Positions 14,558 through 21,947 of a DNA stretch of 22,572 nucleotides are shown piece by piece. The notes beneath the pieces are model-generated. The model had not been told where the DNA came from. It made no database searches and saw only the letters and a list, made by a program, of their open reading frames with translations. Position numbers and translations under genes: made by a program. Origin of the DNA: RGIG8767 sp964487395 (lineage in GTDB: Bacteria > Bacillota > Clostridia > Lachnospirales > Lachnospiraceae); NCBI GenBank assembly GCA_964487395.1, contig CAZAQH010000034.1:1-22572 (forward strand). The letters are read 5' to 3'. The first letter of the stretch is position 1. Every line of letters begins with the position of its first letter.

Positions 14558-16896
14558 AAAAGAAGGTAAAGTACGGAAGATTTTTGCATGATAGCAAAGG
14601 AAAAATATGGTTTGTTATAAATATGTTTTTTACCATTATATATTTGCTATGGAGAACTTTTTTCACCATTCCTGTTGAGTATGGATTGGTGTCAATTATT
14701 GCGGGTATAGCACTGCTTATAGTAGAAGCACTTGGTATGGTTGAGGCGTTTGTTCATTATACGAATATGTATTCTGTTGAAAACTATCCTTTGCCTGTTG
14801 TTCCGGATGAGTTGATGCCGGATGTAGATATTTTCATTGCTACATATAGTGAAGAAACCAAGCTGTTATATAAAACAATCAATGGATGTCTGCATATGCA
14901 GTATCCGGATAAAAGTAAAGTCCATATTTATTTATGTGATGATAACCGAAGACCGGAAATGAGAGAACTGGCATTACGAACGGGAATACATTATCTGGAT
15001 CGTCCTGATAATAAAGGAGCCAAAGCCGGAAATTTAAATAATGCATTAAAATATAGTAATTCGCCTTTAGTGGTAACATTAGATGCAGATATGATTCCAA
15101 AGCATGATTTTCTTTTAAAAACGATACCGTATTTTGTTGATAATGAAATAAAAAATAGAGGAAGAAAAGAAGAAGACAAAATAAAACTTGGATTTTTACA
15201 AACACCACAGTGTTTTTATAATCCGGATTTATTTCAGTTTAATTTGTTCTCAGAAGCCAGAATTCCAAATGAACAGGACTATTTTTACAAAGATATACAG
15301 GTAGCCAGAACAAGAAGTAATAGTGTTATTTATGGTGGTTCTAATACGGTTTTACTTAGAGAAGCATTAAATTCGGTTGATGGCTTTTATACAGATGCTA
15401 TTACCGAAGATTTTGCTACAGGTATTTTGATTGAAAAGAAAGGATATGTATCTTTAGGAGTTGGTGAACCACTAGCTTCTGGAATGTCTGCAACAGATCT
15501 TCAGGGACTTGTTCAACAGAGAATACGATGGGCCAGAGGTGTTATTGCAACCGGAAGAAAAATGCATATTTACACTTCCTCCAAACTTTCTTTTTCACAG
15601 AAAATGAATTATTGGGCATCCATATGGTATTGGTATGCGCCTATTAAGAGACTAATCTATATTATGTCGCCAATTATGTACGCGACCTTTGGATTTATGG
15701 TCTTTAAGTGTACGCTGATACAGGTATTGCTATTTTGGCTTCCTATGTATATATCAAGTAACATCAGTCTGAGGATACTTAGCGGAAATATCAGAAATAC
15801 GAAATGGACGGGTATATATGAGACAGTCTTATTCCCATTTATGTTCATTCCTATTATTTTAGAGAGCTTTGGTATTACGTTAAAGAAATTTAAAGTAACA
15901 GATAAAAACGAACAGCAGAATCAGAAGGGAAAGAATTTCCTTTATATTGTACCGTTCCTGATTTTAATTGTTTTATCTGTAATCGGTATTATTCACTGTA
16001 TTCTGGTTATGTTTGACAGCGGATCTTTTGGACCAATTGTTGTTTTATTCTGGTTAGTTAATAATCTGTTTTTTCTTGTGATGTCCATACTATTTGTAGA
16101 TGGCAGAATCCCATATCGAAAATCAGAAAGAGTATCAGATACTATTGCGTGTACCATAGATAATGGTGTTGATGTATTAGAAGGAGTAACCAGAGATTTT
16201 TCGGAGACAGGTATCTCAATATTATTGGATAAACCATATTATATGGAAGCTGAATCCATGGTAGATGTCGAAATTAAATGGCACGATTATGTAGCAAAGT
16301 TAAGTGCACAGATTGTTTTTGTTGTTAAATGGGAAAATAAATGGAATTATTCAATGTCAATAAAGGATTATATGGGAACATATGATGATTATTTGCAGAT
16401 TATTTATGATCGTATTCCAGTTCTTCCATTAGAGATTAAAAGAGACAGCGGAAGTTTTGAAGACTTGAAACTCAACACTACAAAAAGAGTTGTAGCTCCT
16501 TTTTTCCAGAAACGTCAGTATCCAAGAATTTTACTAAATACCGATGTTACTTGTAAGGAAAAGACAGATGGAAAAATCAGACTTAGAGATTTTAATTACA
16601 GGTATGTTAGTATTGGAACAGCTGCAACACCCGAAAAAATAACTATAGGAATAGCAGATGACAGTATTTGGTTTAGATGTCGTTTTGAATCCGAAATACG
16701 TCCAACAGAGCGTTTGTATCAAATAGAGAATATTGATGATATTATGTCGAATAAAAAAGAATATAATATACTTTTACAATGGCTTACTAAAACGCATGAA
16801 GAAGCTCTATTAAAAGACAAAGAAAGAGCAACCAAGGAAAAGCAAGCGGAGAGGGAGAATCGAAATAAAGAATTTAATGAAAACAACTTCATTTAA
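14554..16896 (+). CDS. Cellulose-synthase-like GT2 with PilZ c-di-GMP domain
   Basis: A 780-residue BcsA-type processive glycosyltransferase. TTG 14554 is used as start because AGGGAGA lies 5-10 bp upstream and no ATG is nearby. Order: two N-terminal spans (about 17-65), GT2 domain with CDD (128-130), TLDAD (175-179), FLQTPQ (214-219), TED (284-286) and QQRIRW (321-326, the QxxRW motif), then about six more spans (about 350-515). A PilZ domain follows, with RKSER (522-526) and DFSETG (548-553), the RxxxR and (D/N)xSxxG c-di-GMP-binding motifs. Residues 650-780 are an extra C-terminal region ending in a charged tail. It should polymerise UDP-glucose into beta-1,4-glucan and export it, gated by c-di-GMP. 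No BcsB gene is adjacent. Other beta-glycan products remain possible. Confidence 0.93.
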   Translation: MKKKVKYGRFLHDSKGKIWFVINMFFTIIYLLWRTFFTIPVEYGLVSIIAGIALLIVEALGMVEAFVHYTNMYSVENYPLPVVPDELMPDVDIFIATYSEETKLLYKTINGCLHMQYPDKSKVHIYLCDDNRRPEMRELALRTGIHYLDRPDNKGAKAGNLNNALKYSNSPLVVTLDADMIPKHDFLLKTIPYFVDNEIKNRGRKEEDKIKLGFLQTPQCFYNPDLFQFNLFSEARIPNEQDYFYKDIQVARTRSNSVIYGGSNTVLLREALNSVDGFYTDAITEDFATGILIEKKGYVSLGVGEPLASGMSATDLQGLVQQRIRWARGVIATGRKMHIYTSSKLSFSQKMNYWASIWYWYAPIKRLIYIMSPIMYATFGFMVFKCTLIQVLLFWLPMYISSNISLRILSGNIRNTKWTGIYETVLFPFMFIPIILESFGITLKKFKVTDKNEQQNQKGKNFLYIVPFLILIVLSVIGIIHCILVMFDSGSFGPIVVLFWLVNNLFFLVMSILFVDGRIPYRKSERVSDTIACTIDNGVDVLEGVTRDFSETGISILLDKPYYMEAESMVDVEIKWHDYVAKLSAQIVFVVKWENKWNYSMSIKDYMGTYDDYLQIIYDRIPVLPLEIKRDSGSFEDLKLNTTKRVVAPFFQKRQYPRILLNTDVTCKEKTDGKIRLRDFNYRYVSIGTAATPEKITIGIADDSIWFRCRFESEIRPTERLYQIENIDDIMSNKKEYNILLQWLTKTHEEALLKDKERATKEKQAERENRNKEFNENNFI

Positions 16897-17971
16897 GCGG
16901 ATTGTAATAGTGATTGTCTTTTGCGTATTAATTTGTATGGGAATCATAGTATGCTCTCGTTTTGCAAATAGAAAATTAGATTTTGTAAAGCAAATGAGCA
17001 ATGGAATGAATCTTGGAAATGCACTTGATTCCACGAACTTAAGAGATTATGATCCGGATGCATCAGAACTTGATTATGAGACCTTCTGGAAAAATCCGAA
17101 GATTACACGGGAACAGCTTACCGCCATTCATGATGCAGGGTTTAAAACAGTCCGTATTCCAGTGACCTTTGAAGATCATCTTGATGAAAACTTTATAATA
17201 TCAGATATTTGGATGGATAGGGTAGAAGAAGTAATTAAGATGGCATTAGAAGAAGATTTGTATGTTATCATGGATTTGCACGGAGATACATGGCTTGATT
17301 TACAAGTGACGCAAAAGGAAGAAATAAAAAAACAGTTTGCTATCGTATGGACACAGATAGCTACACGCTTTTGTGAGTATGATGACCATCTTTTATTTGA
17401 AGGTATGAATGAGCCAAGGCTTCGTGACAGTGAATATCAGTGGACAGAGGGAACAAAAGAATTAAGAGACTTTGTCGATGAATTGAATCAGTTATTTGTA
17501 GATACTGTACGCAGTACTGGTGGAAACAATTTGGAACGCTATCTTTTGATATGTCCATATTGTAATGGCCCTTGGCCTGATACAGTGAATGAACTTGAAA
17601 TCCAAAAGGGAAATATTATTGTTGCAGTACATATGTATCGTCCATATAATTTTTGTCAGAACGAGGAAGGAACAGCAGAGTGGGATAGGGAATCATTAGA
17701 TGATACAAAAGAAGCAAAAGAATCGTTTGAATTAATGAATAAAGCTTGCATTCAACATGGTATTCCGGTGATTTTTACAGAATATGGATGCATTGATAAA
17801 AATAATGAAGAAGAACGTATTGAATGGGCAAAATACTATATGGAATTATCAAAAAAATATCAGATACCATGTATTTGGTGGGATAATGGAAGTACATATC
17901 AAATGCTTGATCGCAATGAAATAACGTGGAAATACCCAGATATTGTTAAAGTTATCGTTGGAAATAATTAG
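16877..17971 (+). CDS. Membrane-anchored GH5 endoglucanase
   Basis: A 364-residue protein with an N-terminal basic segment and hydrophobic anchor (about 8-26), then a GH5 (beta/alpha)8 domain. Visible family residues are MNLGNALD (44-51), RIPVTF (93-98), MDLHGDTWL with His135, FEGMNEP (174-180) with the acid/base Glu179, VHMYRPY with His252 and Tyr254, IFTEYG with the nucleophile Glu302, and IWWDNG (333-338). Enzymes of this group cut beta-1,4-glucans. The first 20 bp overlap the GT2 gene and the ribosome binding site is weak (AAAGAA), so translation is probably coupled. A cellulase in a cellulose-synthase operon normally trims or releases the product, as BcsZ does in proteobacteria and a GH5 enzyme does in clostridial loci. 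Confidence 0.93.
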   Translation: MKTTSFKRIVIVIVFCVLICMGIIVCSRFANRKLDFVKQMSNGMNLGNALDSTNLRDYDPDASELDYETFWKNPKITREQLTAIHDAGFKTVRIPVTFEDHLDENFIISDIWMDRVEEVIKMALEEDLYVIMDLHGDTWLDLQVTQKEEIKKQFAIVWTQIATRFCEYDDHLLFEGMNEPRLRDSEYQWTEGTKELRDFVDELNQLFVDTVRSTGGNNLERYLLICPYCNGPWPDTVNELEIQKGNIIVAVHMYRPYNFCQNEEGTAEWDRESLDDTKEAKESFELMNKACIQHGIPVIFTEYGCIDKNNEEERIEWAKYYMELSKKYQIPCIWWDNGSTYQMLDRNEITWKYPDIVKVIVGNN

Positions 17972-18009
17972 AAGAAAATGATTGAAAAAAGAATTAAATA
18001 AAATGAGAC

Positions 18010-18041
18010 AAAAAAGCGTGGTTACAGAGCCACGTTTTTTT
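18010..18041 (+). terminator. Terminator closing the exopolysaccharide operon
   Basis: CGTGG (18017-18021) pairs with CCACG (18030-18034) around an 8-nt loop. The stem is extended by A-T pairs and followed by seven T residues. It lies about 38 bp after the GH5 stop. Confidence 0.9.
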
Positions 18042-18049
18042 GTTATAAT
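18021..18049 (+). promoter_or_regulatory. Promoter embedded in the terminator, for the pseudouridine synthase
   Basis: The extended -10 is perfect: TG at 18041-18042, then TATAAT at 18044-18049. The best -35, GTTACA (18021-18026, 4 of 6 positions), falls in the terminator loop at 17-bp spacing. Predicted start near 18056 places ATG 18093 about 37 nt downstream and rules out the in-frame ATG at 17982 as the main start. Confidence 0.65.
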
Positions 18050-18092
18050 AAGATTTACGGATAAAGATGAAGAATCTTTGGAAAGCAGGAAA

Positions 18093-18842
18093 ATGAAACA
18101 GAATAATATTAAAGAGAATGAAAAAACTAACGATGGATTAACCAGATTAAATAAATATCTTGCAGAGTGTGGTGTCTGCTCCAGACGAGAGGCCGACACG
18201 TTAATTGAAAAAGGGAAGGTTACGGTTAATGGACAAACTGCTGTAGCCGGTATGAAGATTGGAAAAGCAGATGTAGTAGTGGCAAATGGTAAAACACTTA
18301 GCAAGAAAAATGAAAAAGTGGTACTTGCCTATTACAAGCCGCGTGGCGTTACTTGTACGGAAAAAGATAAATTTGCAGATAAGACCTTAAAGGATGCTTT
18401 TGATTATCCGATTCGTGTCACCTATGCAGGACGACTTGATAAAGATTCAGAAGGATTACTTTTAATGACAAATGATGGTGAGTTGATTCACAGACTGATG
18501 CGTGGAGACAATCACCATGAAAAGGAATATATTGTAAAGCTTACAAAAGAATTACCGGCTGATTTTAAGGAAAAAATGGAAGCAGGAATCTTTTTAAGTG
18601 AATTAAACCGTAAGACAAAGCCGTGTCAGGTGGAGATTATCGGACCTTACACGTTTAGAATCATTTTAACACAGGGTCTTAACAGACAGATTAGACGTAT
18701 GTGTGGCGAACTGGGACTTAAAGTGAACTCCCTGCAAAGAGTAAGAGTAGCCAATATTACACTTGGTAAATTAAGACCGGGTACCTTTAGAAGATTAACA
18801 AACGAAGAACTGGCAGAATTATATGGAAATTTAAAGGAATAA
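18093..18842 (+). CDS. rluF: RluF-like 23S rRNA pseudouridine synthase
   Basis: A 249-residue protein from ATG 18093, with GCAGGAA upstream. An in-frame ATG at 17982 would extend it, but the terminator and promoter lie between them. Residues about 17-65 are an S4 RNA-binding domain (RLNKYLAECGVCSRREAD). The synthase domain contains GRLDKDSEGLLLMTND, with the catalytic Asp116, then a DNHHEKEYIV segment and GLNRQIRRMCGELG. The EKEY context and the MCGELG...VNSLQRVRVANITLG end resemble E. coli RluF, which modifies U2604 of 23S rRNA, more than RluB or RsuA. The exact target base is inference. Its stop is followed by the ligA ribosome binding site within 2-4 bp, so the two are co-transcribed. Confidence 0.88.
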   Translation: MKQNNIKENEKTNDGLTRLNKYLAECGVCSRREADTLIEKGKVTVNGQTAVAGMKIGKADVVVANGKTLSKKNEKVVLAYYKPRGVTCTEKDKFADKTLKDAFDYPIRVTYAGRLDKDSEGLLLMTNDGELIHRLMRGDNHHEKEYIVKLTKELPADFKEKMEAGIFLSELNRKTKPCQVEIIGPYTFRIILTQGLNRQIRRMCGELGLKVNSLQRVRVANITLGKLRPGTFRRLTNEELAELYGNLKE

Positions 18843-18857
18843 GGAGCATAAGTGATC

Positions 18858-20813
18858 ATGGATGTAAAGGAGAGAATGAAAGAACTGATTGAACGGTTAA
18901 ATGAGGCTTCTAAGGCTTATTATGCACAGGACCGTGAAATCATGAGCAATTACGAATATGATGCACTTTATGATGAATTAACAGCACTTGAGGATGAGAC
19001 AGGGATTGTCATGTCGAATAGCCCAACTGTTAATGTAGGATACGAAGCGGTTGACAAGCTTCCAAAAGAACGACATGAAAAACCGATGCTTTCTCTTGAT
19101 AAGACCAAAGACAGAGAAGAACTTAAGAACTGGTTAAATGGCAAAGAAGGACTACTGTCATGGAAACTGGATGGATTAACCGTAGTTCTTACTTATGAGG
19201 ATGGTAAACTTACAAAGGCAGTCACCAGAGGAAGTGGTGAAGTGGGTGAGGTTATCACGGGTAATGCAAAAGTATTTAAAAATCTTCCCCATAAGATTTC
19301 TTATCAGGGGAAATTAATCCTTCGTGGCGAAGCTGTTATTAAGTACAGTGATTTTGAAAAGATAAATGAGAAGATTGAAGATGTAAATGCCAGATATAAG
19401 AATCCCAGAAATCTTTGTTCCGGATCTATCAGACAGTTAGACAGTAAAATTACAGCAGAAAGAAATGTACACTTTATGGCTTTTTGCCTTGTAATCGCTG
19501 ATGAGGTGGACTTTCATAATTCAAGAGAAGAACAGTTCCTGTTTTTACAGAAACAGGGCTTTGATGTAGTAGAGTATGTAAAAATTTCACCAGATACGAT
19601 TTTACAGGCAATTACAGATTACGAAGAAAAGATACAGACCTACGATATTCCTTCAGATGGACTTGTGCTTACTTATGAGGATATCGCATACGGACAATCA
19701 CTGGGAAGAACAGCCAAATTTCCTAGAGATTCCATTGCATTTAAATGGAAAGATGAAATCAAAGAAACCATACTATCTGAAATAGAGTGGAGTCCGAGCA
19801 GAACCGGACTGATTAACCCGGTCGCTATTTTTGAACCGGTAGAGTTAGAGGGTACAACCGTCAGCAGGGCAAGCGTTCATAATGTCAGCATTTTACGAGC
19901 ACTTGAACTTGGAATCGGAGACCATATTACAGTTTATAAAGCAAATATGATTATTCCACAAATTGCAGAAAATCTGACGAAAAGTAATAACCTTACAATC
20001 CCAGAGAAGTGCCCATGCTGTGGAGGAGAAACACAGTTAAAGCAGATGAATGAAGTGCAGTCTTTGTATTGTATTAATCCTAATTGTGATGCAAAAAAGG
20101 TAAAAGCCTTTGCTTTATTTGTAAGTCGTGATGCATTAAATATTGATGGTTTATCAGAAGCAACACTGGAAAAATTCCTTGCAAAAGGGTTTTTGCATAC
20201 CTTCGTAGATTTATTTTATCTTTCACGTTATGAAGATGAAATTACAAAGATGGAAGGCTTTGGTGACAAATCCTATCAAAATTTGATTACGGCTACTATG
20301 AATGCAAGAACGACAACACTTCCAAGAGTGATTTATGGACTTGGTATTACCGGAATCGGACTTGCTAATGCCAAGATGCTTTGCCGTGAATTTGCCTATG
20401 ATGTCGATAACATGATAGATGCTGATATTAAGCAGCTAAGTGAAATTGACGGTATTGGCGAGGTATTGGCGAGTGCATTTTACTCTTATTTTCATGTAGA
20501 GGAAAATAGGACGCTTTTATATGATATCTTAAAAGAACTTACCATTGAAAAAGAAGAAATCGATTACAGTAATGAGCAGATCAATGGAAAAAGTTTTGTG
20601 GTAACCGGAAGCCTGATGCATTTTGAAAACAGAGATGAATTGAAAGCAAAAATAGAGAGTCTGGGTGGCAAGGTAACGGGAAGTGTGACCAATAAGACAA
20701 CGGCTTTAATTAATAATGATATTGCTTCTAATTCTTCCAAGAATAAAAAAGCCAAGGAACTTGGTATTCTAATTGTGACAGAAGAACAGTTTATGGATGA
20801 ATATTTACAATAG
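18858..20813 (+). CDS. ligA: NAD-dependent DNA ligase, diverged type
   Basis: A 651-residue LigA from ATG 18858; GTG 18852 gives 653 residues and has closer spacing to AAGGAG. Domains in order: Ia NAD-binding (about 1-50), adenylation with the lysine motif KLDG (Lys103), OB fold, a Zn finger (Cys385, Cys388, Cys405, Cys410), helix-hairpin-helix (about 425-560) and BRCT (about 575-651). Odd points, by comparison with E. coli LigA: the Ia Asp32 position reads Asn (SNYEYD), His23 is Tyr, the usual TRGDG reads TRGSG (124-128), and NPRNAAAGS reads NPRNLCSGS. All core domains are present, so it may still be active. It could be the sole ligase or a second, specialised one. Confidence 0.92.
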   Translation: MDVKERMKELIERLNEASKAYYAQDREIMSNYEYDALYDELTALEDETGIVMSNSPTVNVGYEAVDKLPKERHEKPMLSLDKTKDREELKNWLNGKEGLLSWKLDGLTVVLTYEDGKLTKAVTRGSGEVGEVITGNAKVFKNLPHKISYQGKLILRGEAVIKYSDFEKINEKIEDVNARYKNPRNLCSGSIRQLDSKITAERNVHFMAFCLVIADEVDFHNSREEQFLFLQKQGFDVVEYVKISPDTILQAITDYEEKIQTYDIPSDGLVLTYEDIAYGQSLGRTAKFPRDSIAFKWKDEIKETILSEIEWSPSRTGLINPVAIFEPVELEGTTVSRASVHNVSILRALELGIGDHITVYKANMIIPQIAENLTKSNNLTIPEKCPCCGGETQLKQMNEVQSLYCINPNCDAKKVKAFALFVSRDALNIDGLSEATLEKFLAKGFLHTFVDLFYLSRYEDEITKMEGFGDKSYQNLITATMNARTTTLPRVIYGLGITGIGLANAKMLCREFAYDVDNMIDADIKQLSEIDGIGEVLASAFYSYFHVEENRTLLYDILKELTIEKEEIDYSNEQINGKSFVVTGSLMHFENRDELKAKIESLGGKVTGSVTNKTTALINNDIASNSSKNKKAKELGILIVTEEQFMDEYLQ

Positions 20814-20832
20814 AGAATAAAGAAGTTATTAT
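20804..20832 (+). promoter_or_regulatory. Predicted promoter of the metA-type gene
   Basis: TTTACA (20804-20809) and TATTAT (20827-20832) are 17 bp apart, each matching consensus at 5 of 6 positions. The -35 overlaps the last codons of ligA. The resulting leader of about 27 nt is too short for a SAM riboswitch or T-box. Confidence 0.5.
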
Positions 20833-20865
20833 AGTTAGATAGATTTAAAAAAGGAGATTTTTGTT

Positions 20866-21771
20866 ATGCCAATCAGAATTCAAAATGACTTACCTGTAAA
20901 AGAAATACTGGAAAATGAAAATATATTTGTAATGGATGAAAACCGTGCTATGCATCAGGATATTCGTCCGCTGCAGATTGGAATTTTGAATCTGATGCCG
21001 ATTAAACAGGATACAGAATTGCATTTACTTCGTTCAATGTCTAATACACCACTGCAGGTAGATGTAACCTTTATTAAAATGAACAGCCATATTTCCTTGA
21101 ATACATCAGCTACTCATTTAAATAAATTCTATGTAACATTCGATGAAATAAAAGATCAGAAATTTGATGGACTTATTATCACAGGAGCACCACTTGAGCA
21201 GATTCCGTTTGAAGAAGTGGATTACTGGGAAGAGCTATGTGGCATCATGGAGTGGTCAAAGATTCATGTGACTTCTACATTCCATATTTGCTGGGGTGCA
21301 CAGGCAGGTCTTTATTATCATTTTGGCCTCAATAAATCTGTTCTTGATAAGAAACTATTTGGAATTTATGAGCATCGTGTATTAAACCGTAAGGTACCAT
21401 TGGTACGTGGATTTGACGATACCTTTTATGTGCCACACAGCCGTTATACAGAAGTATCTGCTGATAAGATCCATGGCTGTGAAGCATTGACCGTCCTGGC
21501 AGAATCCGATGAAGCAGGAGTCTTACTTGCCATTGCAGACGGCGGAAGACAAATCTTTGTACAGGGTCACTTTGAATACGACCGCAGAACGCTGGAAAAT
21601 GAATACAAAAGAGATGTGGCAAAGGGAATTGAAATCGATCCGCCATTTAATTATTATCCGGATGATGATCCAACCCAAAAACCAATGCTGCAATGGCGCG
21701 CACATTGCAACAATCTTTATACAAACTGGTTGAATTATTATGTATATCAGAATACACCGTATGAGTTGTAG
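20866..21771 (+). CDS. metA: Homoserine O-acyltransferase, predicted acetyl-CoA type
   Basis: A 301-residue MetA of normal length; it acylates L-homoserine in methionine biosynthesis. The active-site set falls at canonical numbers: Cys142 (HICWGAQ), His235 and Glu237 (GHFEYD). The residue that decides the acyl donor is Glu111 (ITGAPLEQ), whereas E. coli has Gly. From the published Bacillus cereus/E. coli comparison, Glu111 favours acetyl-CoA, so the product is probably O-acetylhomoserine despite the succinyltransferase name often given to this family. AAAAGGAG precedes the ATG. It has its own promoter and no visible SAM or T-box leader. The next enzyme (sulfhydrylase or cystathionine synthase) is not in the window. 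Confidence 0.94.
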   Translation: MPIRIQNDLPVKEILENENIFVMDENRAMHQDIRPLQIGILNLMPIKQDTELHLLRSMSNTPLQVDVTFIKMNSHISLNTSATHLNKFYVTFDEIKDQKFDGLIITGAPLEQIPFEEVDYWEELCGIMEWSKIHVTSTFHICWGAQAGLYYHFGLNKSVLDKKLFGIYEHRVLNRKVPLVRGFDDTFYVPHSRYTEVSADKIHGCEALTVLAESDEAGVLLAIADGGRQIFVQGHFEYDRRTLENEYKRDVAKGIEIDPPFNYYPDDDPTQKPMLQWRAHCNNLYTNWLNYYVYQNTPYEL

Positions 21772-21797
21772 GCATGTAATTTTAAAGGAGAAGGAAT

Positions 21798-21851
21798 ATG
21801 CCTGCTCCTACATTTATTACTTCTGAAAAACAACTGGTTAAACATAATTAG
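21798..21851 (+). CDS. Possible 17-aa leader peptide or gene remnant
   Basis: An ATG with a strong AAAGGAGAAGG site 3-8 bp upstream begins 17 codons (MPAPTFITSEKQLVKHN) and a TAG. It begins 27 bp after the metA stop. No longer frame continues from it, so it is either a remnant of a gene truncated by the toxin-antitoxin insertion, a short peptide, or chance. AGGAG (21786-21790) can pair with CTCCT (21805-21809), which would cover the ribosome binding site. Confidence 0.25.
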   Translation: MPAPTFITSEKQLVKHN

Positions 21852-21880
21852 TGAGAAAGTTACATATAATAATATAGGCC

Positions 21881-21909
21881 TTGACGTACAGAAAACTGTA
21901 CAGTATAAT
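21881..21909 (+). promoter_or_regulatory. Strong promoter of the toxin-antitoxin operon
   Basis: TTGACG (21881-21886) and TATAAT (21904-21909) are separated by 17 bp, the best sigma-A match in the window. The predicted start, near 21916, falls inside the second palindrome. Confidence 0.85.
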
Positions 21910-21929
21910 AAAAGTACGGAAAACCGTAC
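21886..21929. promoter_or_regulatory. Tandem operator palindromes for antitoxin autoregulation
   Basis: GTACAG-AAAA-CTGTAC (21886-21901) fills the spacer between -35 and -10. GTACGG-AAAA-CCGTAC (21914-21929) covers the transcription start. Both have 6-bp perfect arms, the same AAAA spacer and centres 28 bp apart. The first ends in CTGTACAG (21896-21903), which contains TGTACA, the core bound by YefM-YoeB in E. coli. Position and symmetry predict repression by the encoded antitoxin-toxin complex. Confidence 0.75.
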
Positions 21930-21947
21930 ATGAAATGGAGGCATATT

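Noticed and set aside
14879..15208. Minus-strand frames under the GT2 gene
   Set aside because: Antisense of conserved GT2 motifs; no supporting signals.
17982..18092. N-terminal extension of the pseudouridine synthase
   Set aside because: A terminator and an extended -10 promoter lie inside it, and homology starts after residue 38.
17849..18304. Minus-strand frame spanning the GH5 end and pseudouridine synthase start
   Set aside because: Crosses a terminator-promoter junction and is antisense to two conserved domains.
20814..20865. SAM riboswitch or T-box before metA
   Set aside because: The gap is only 52 bp and the predicted leader about 27 nt, too short for either.
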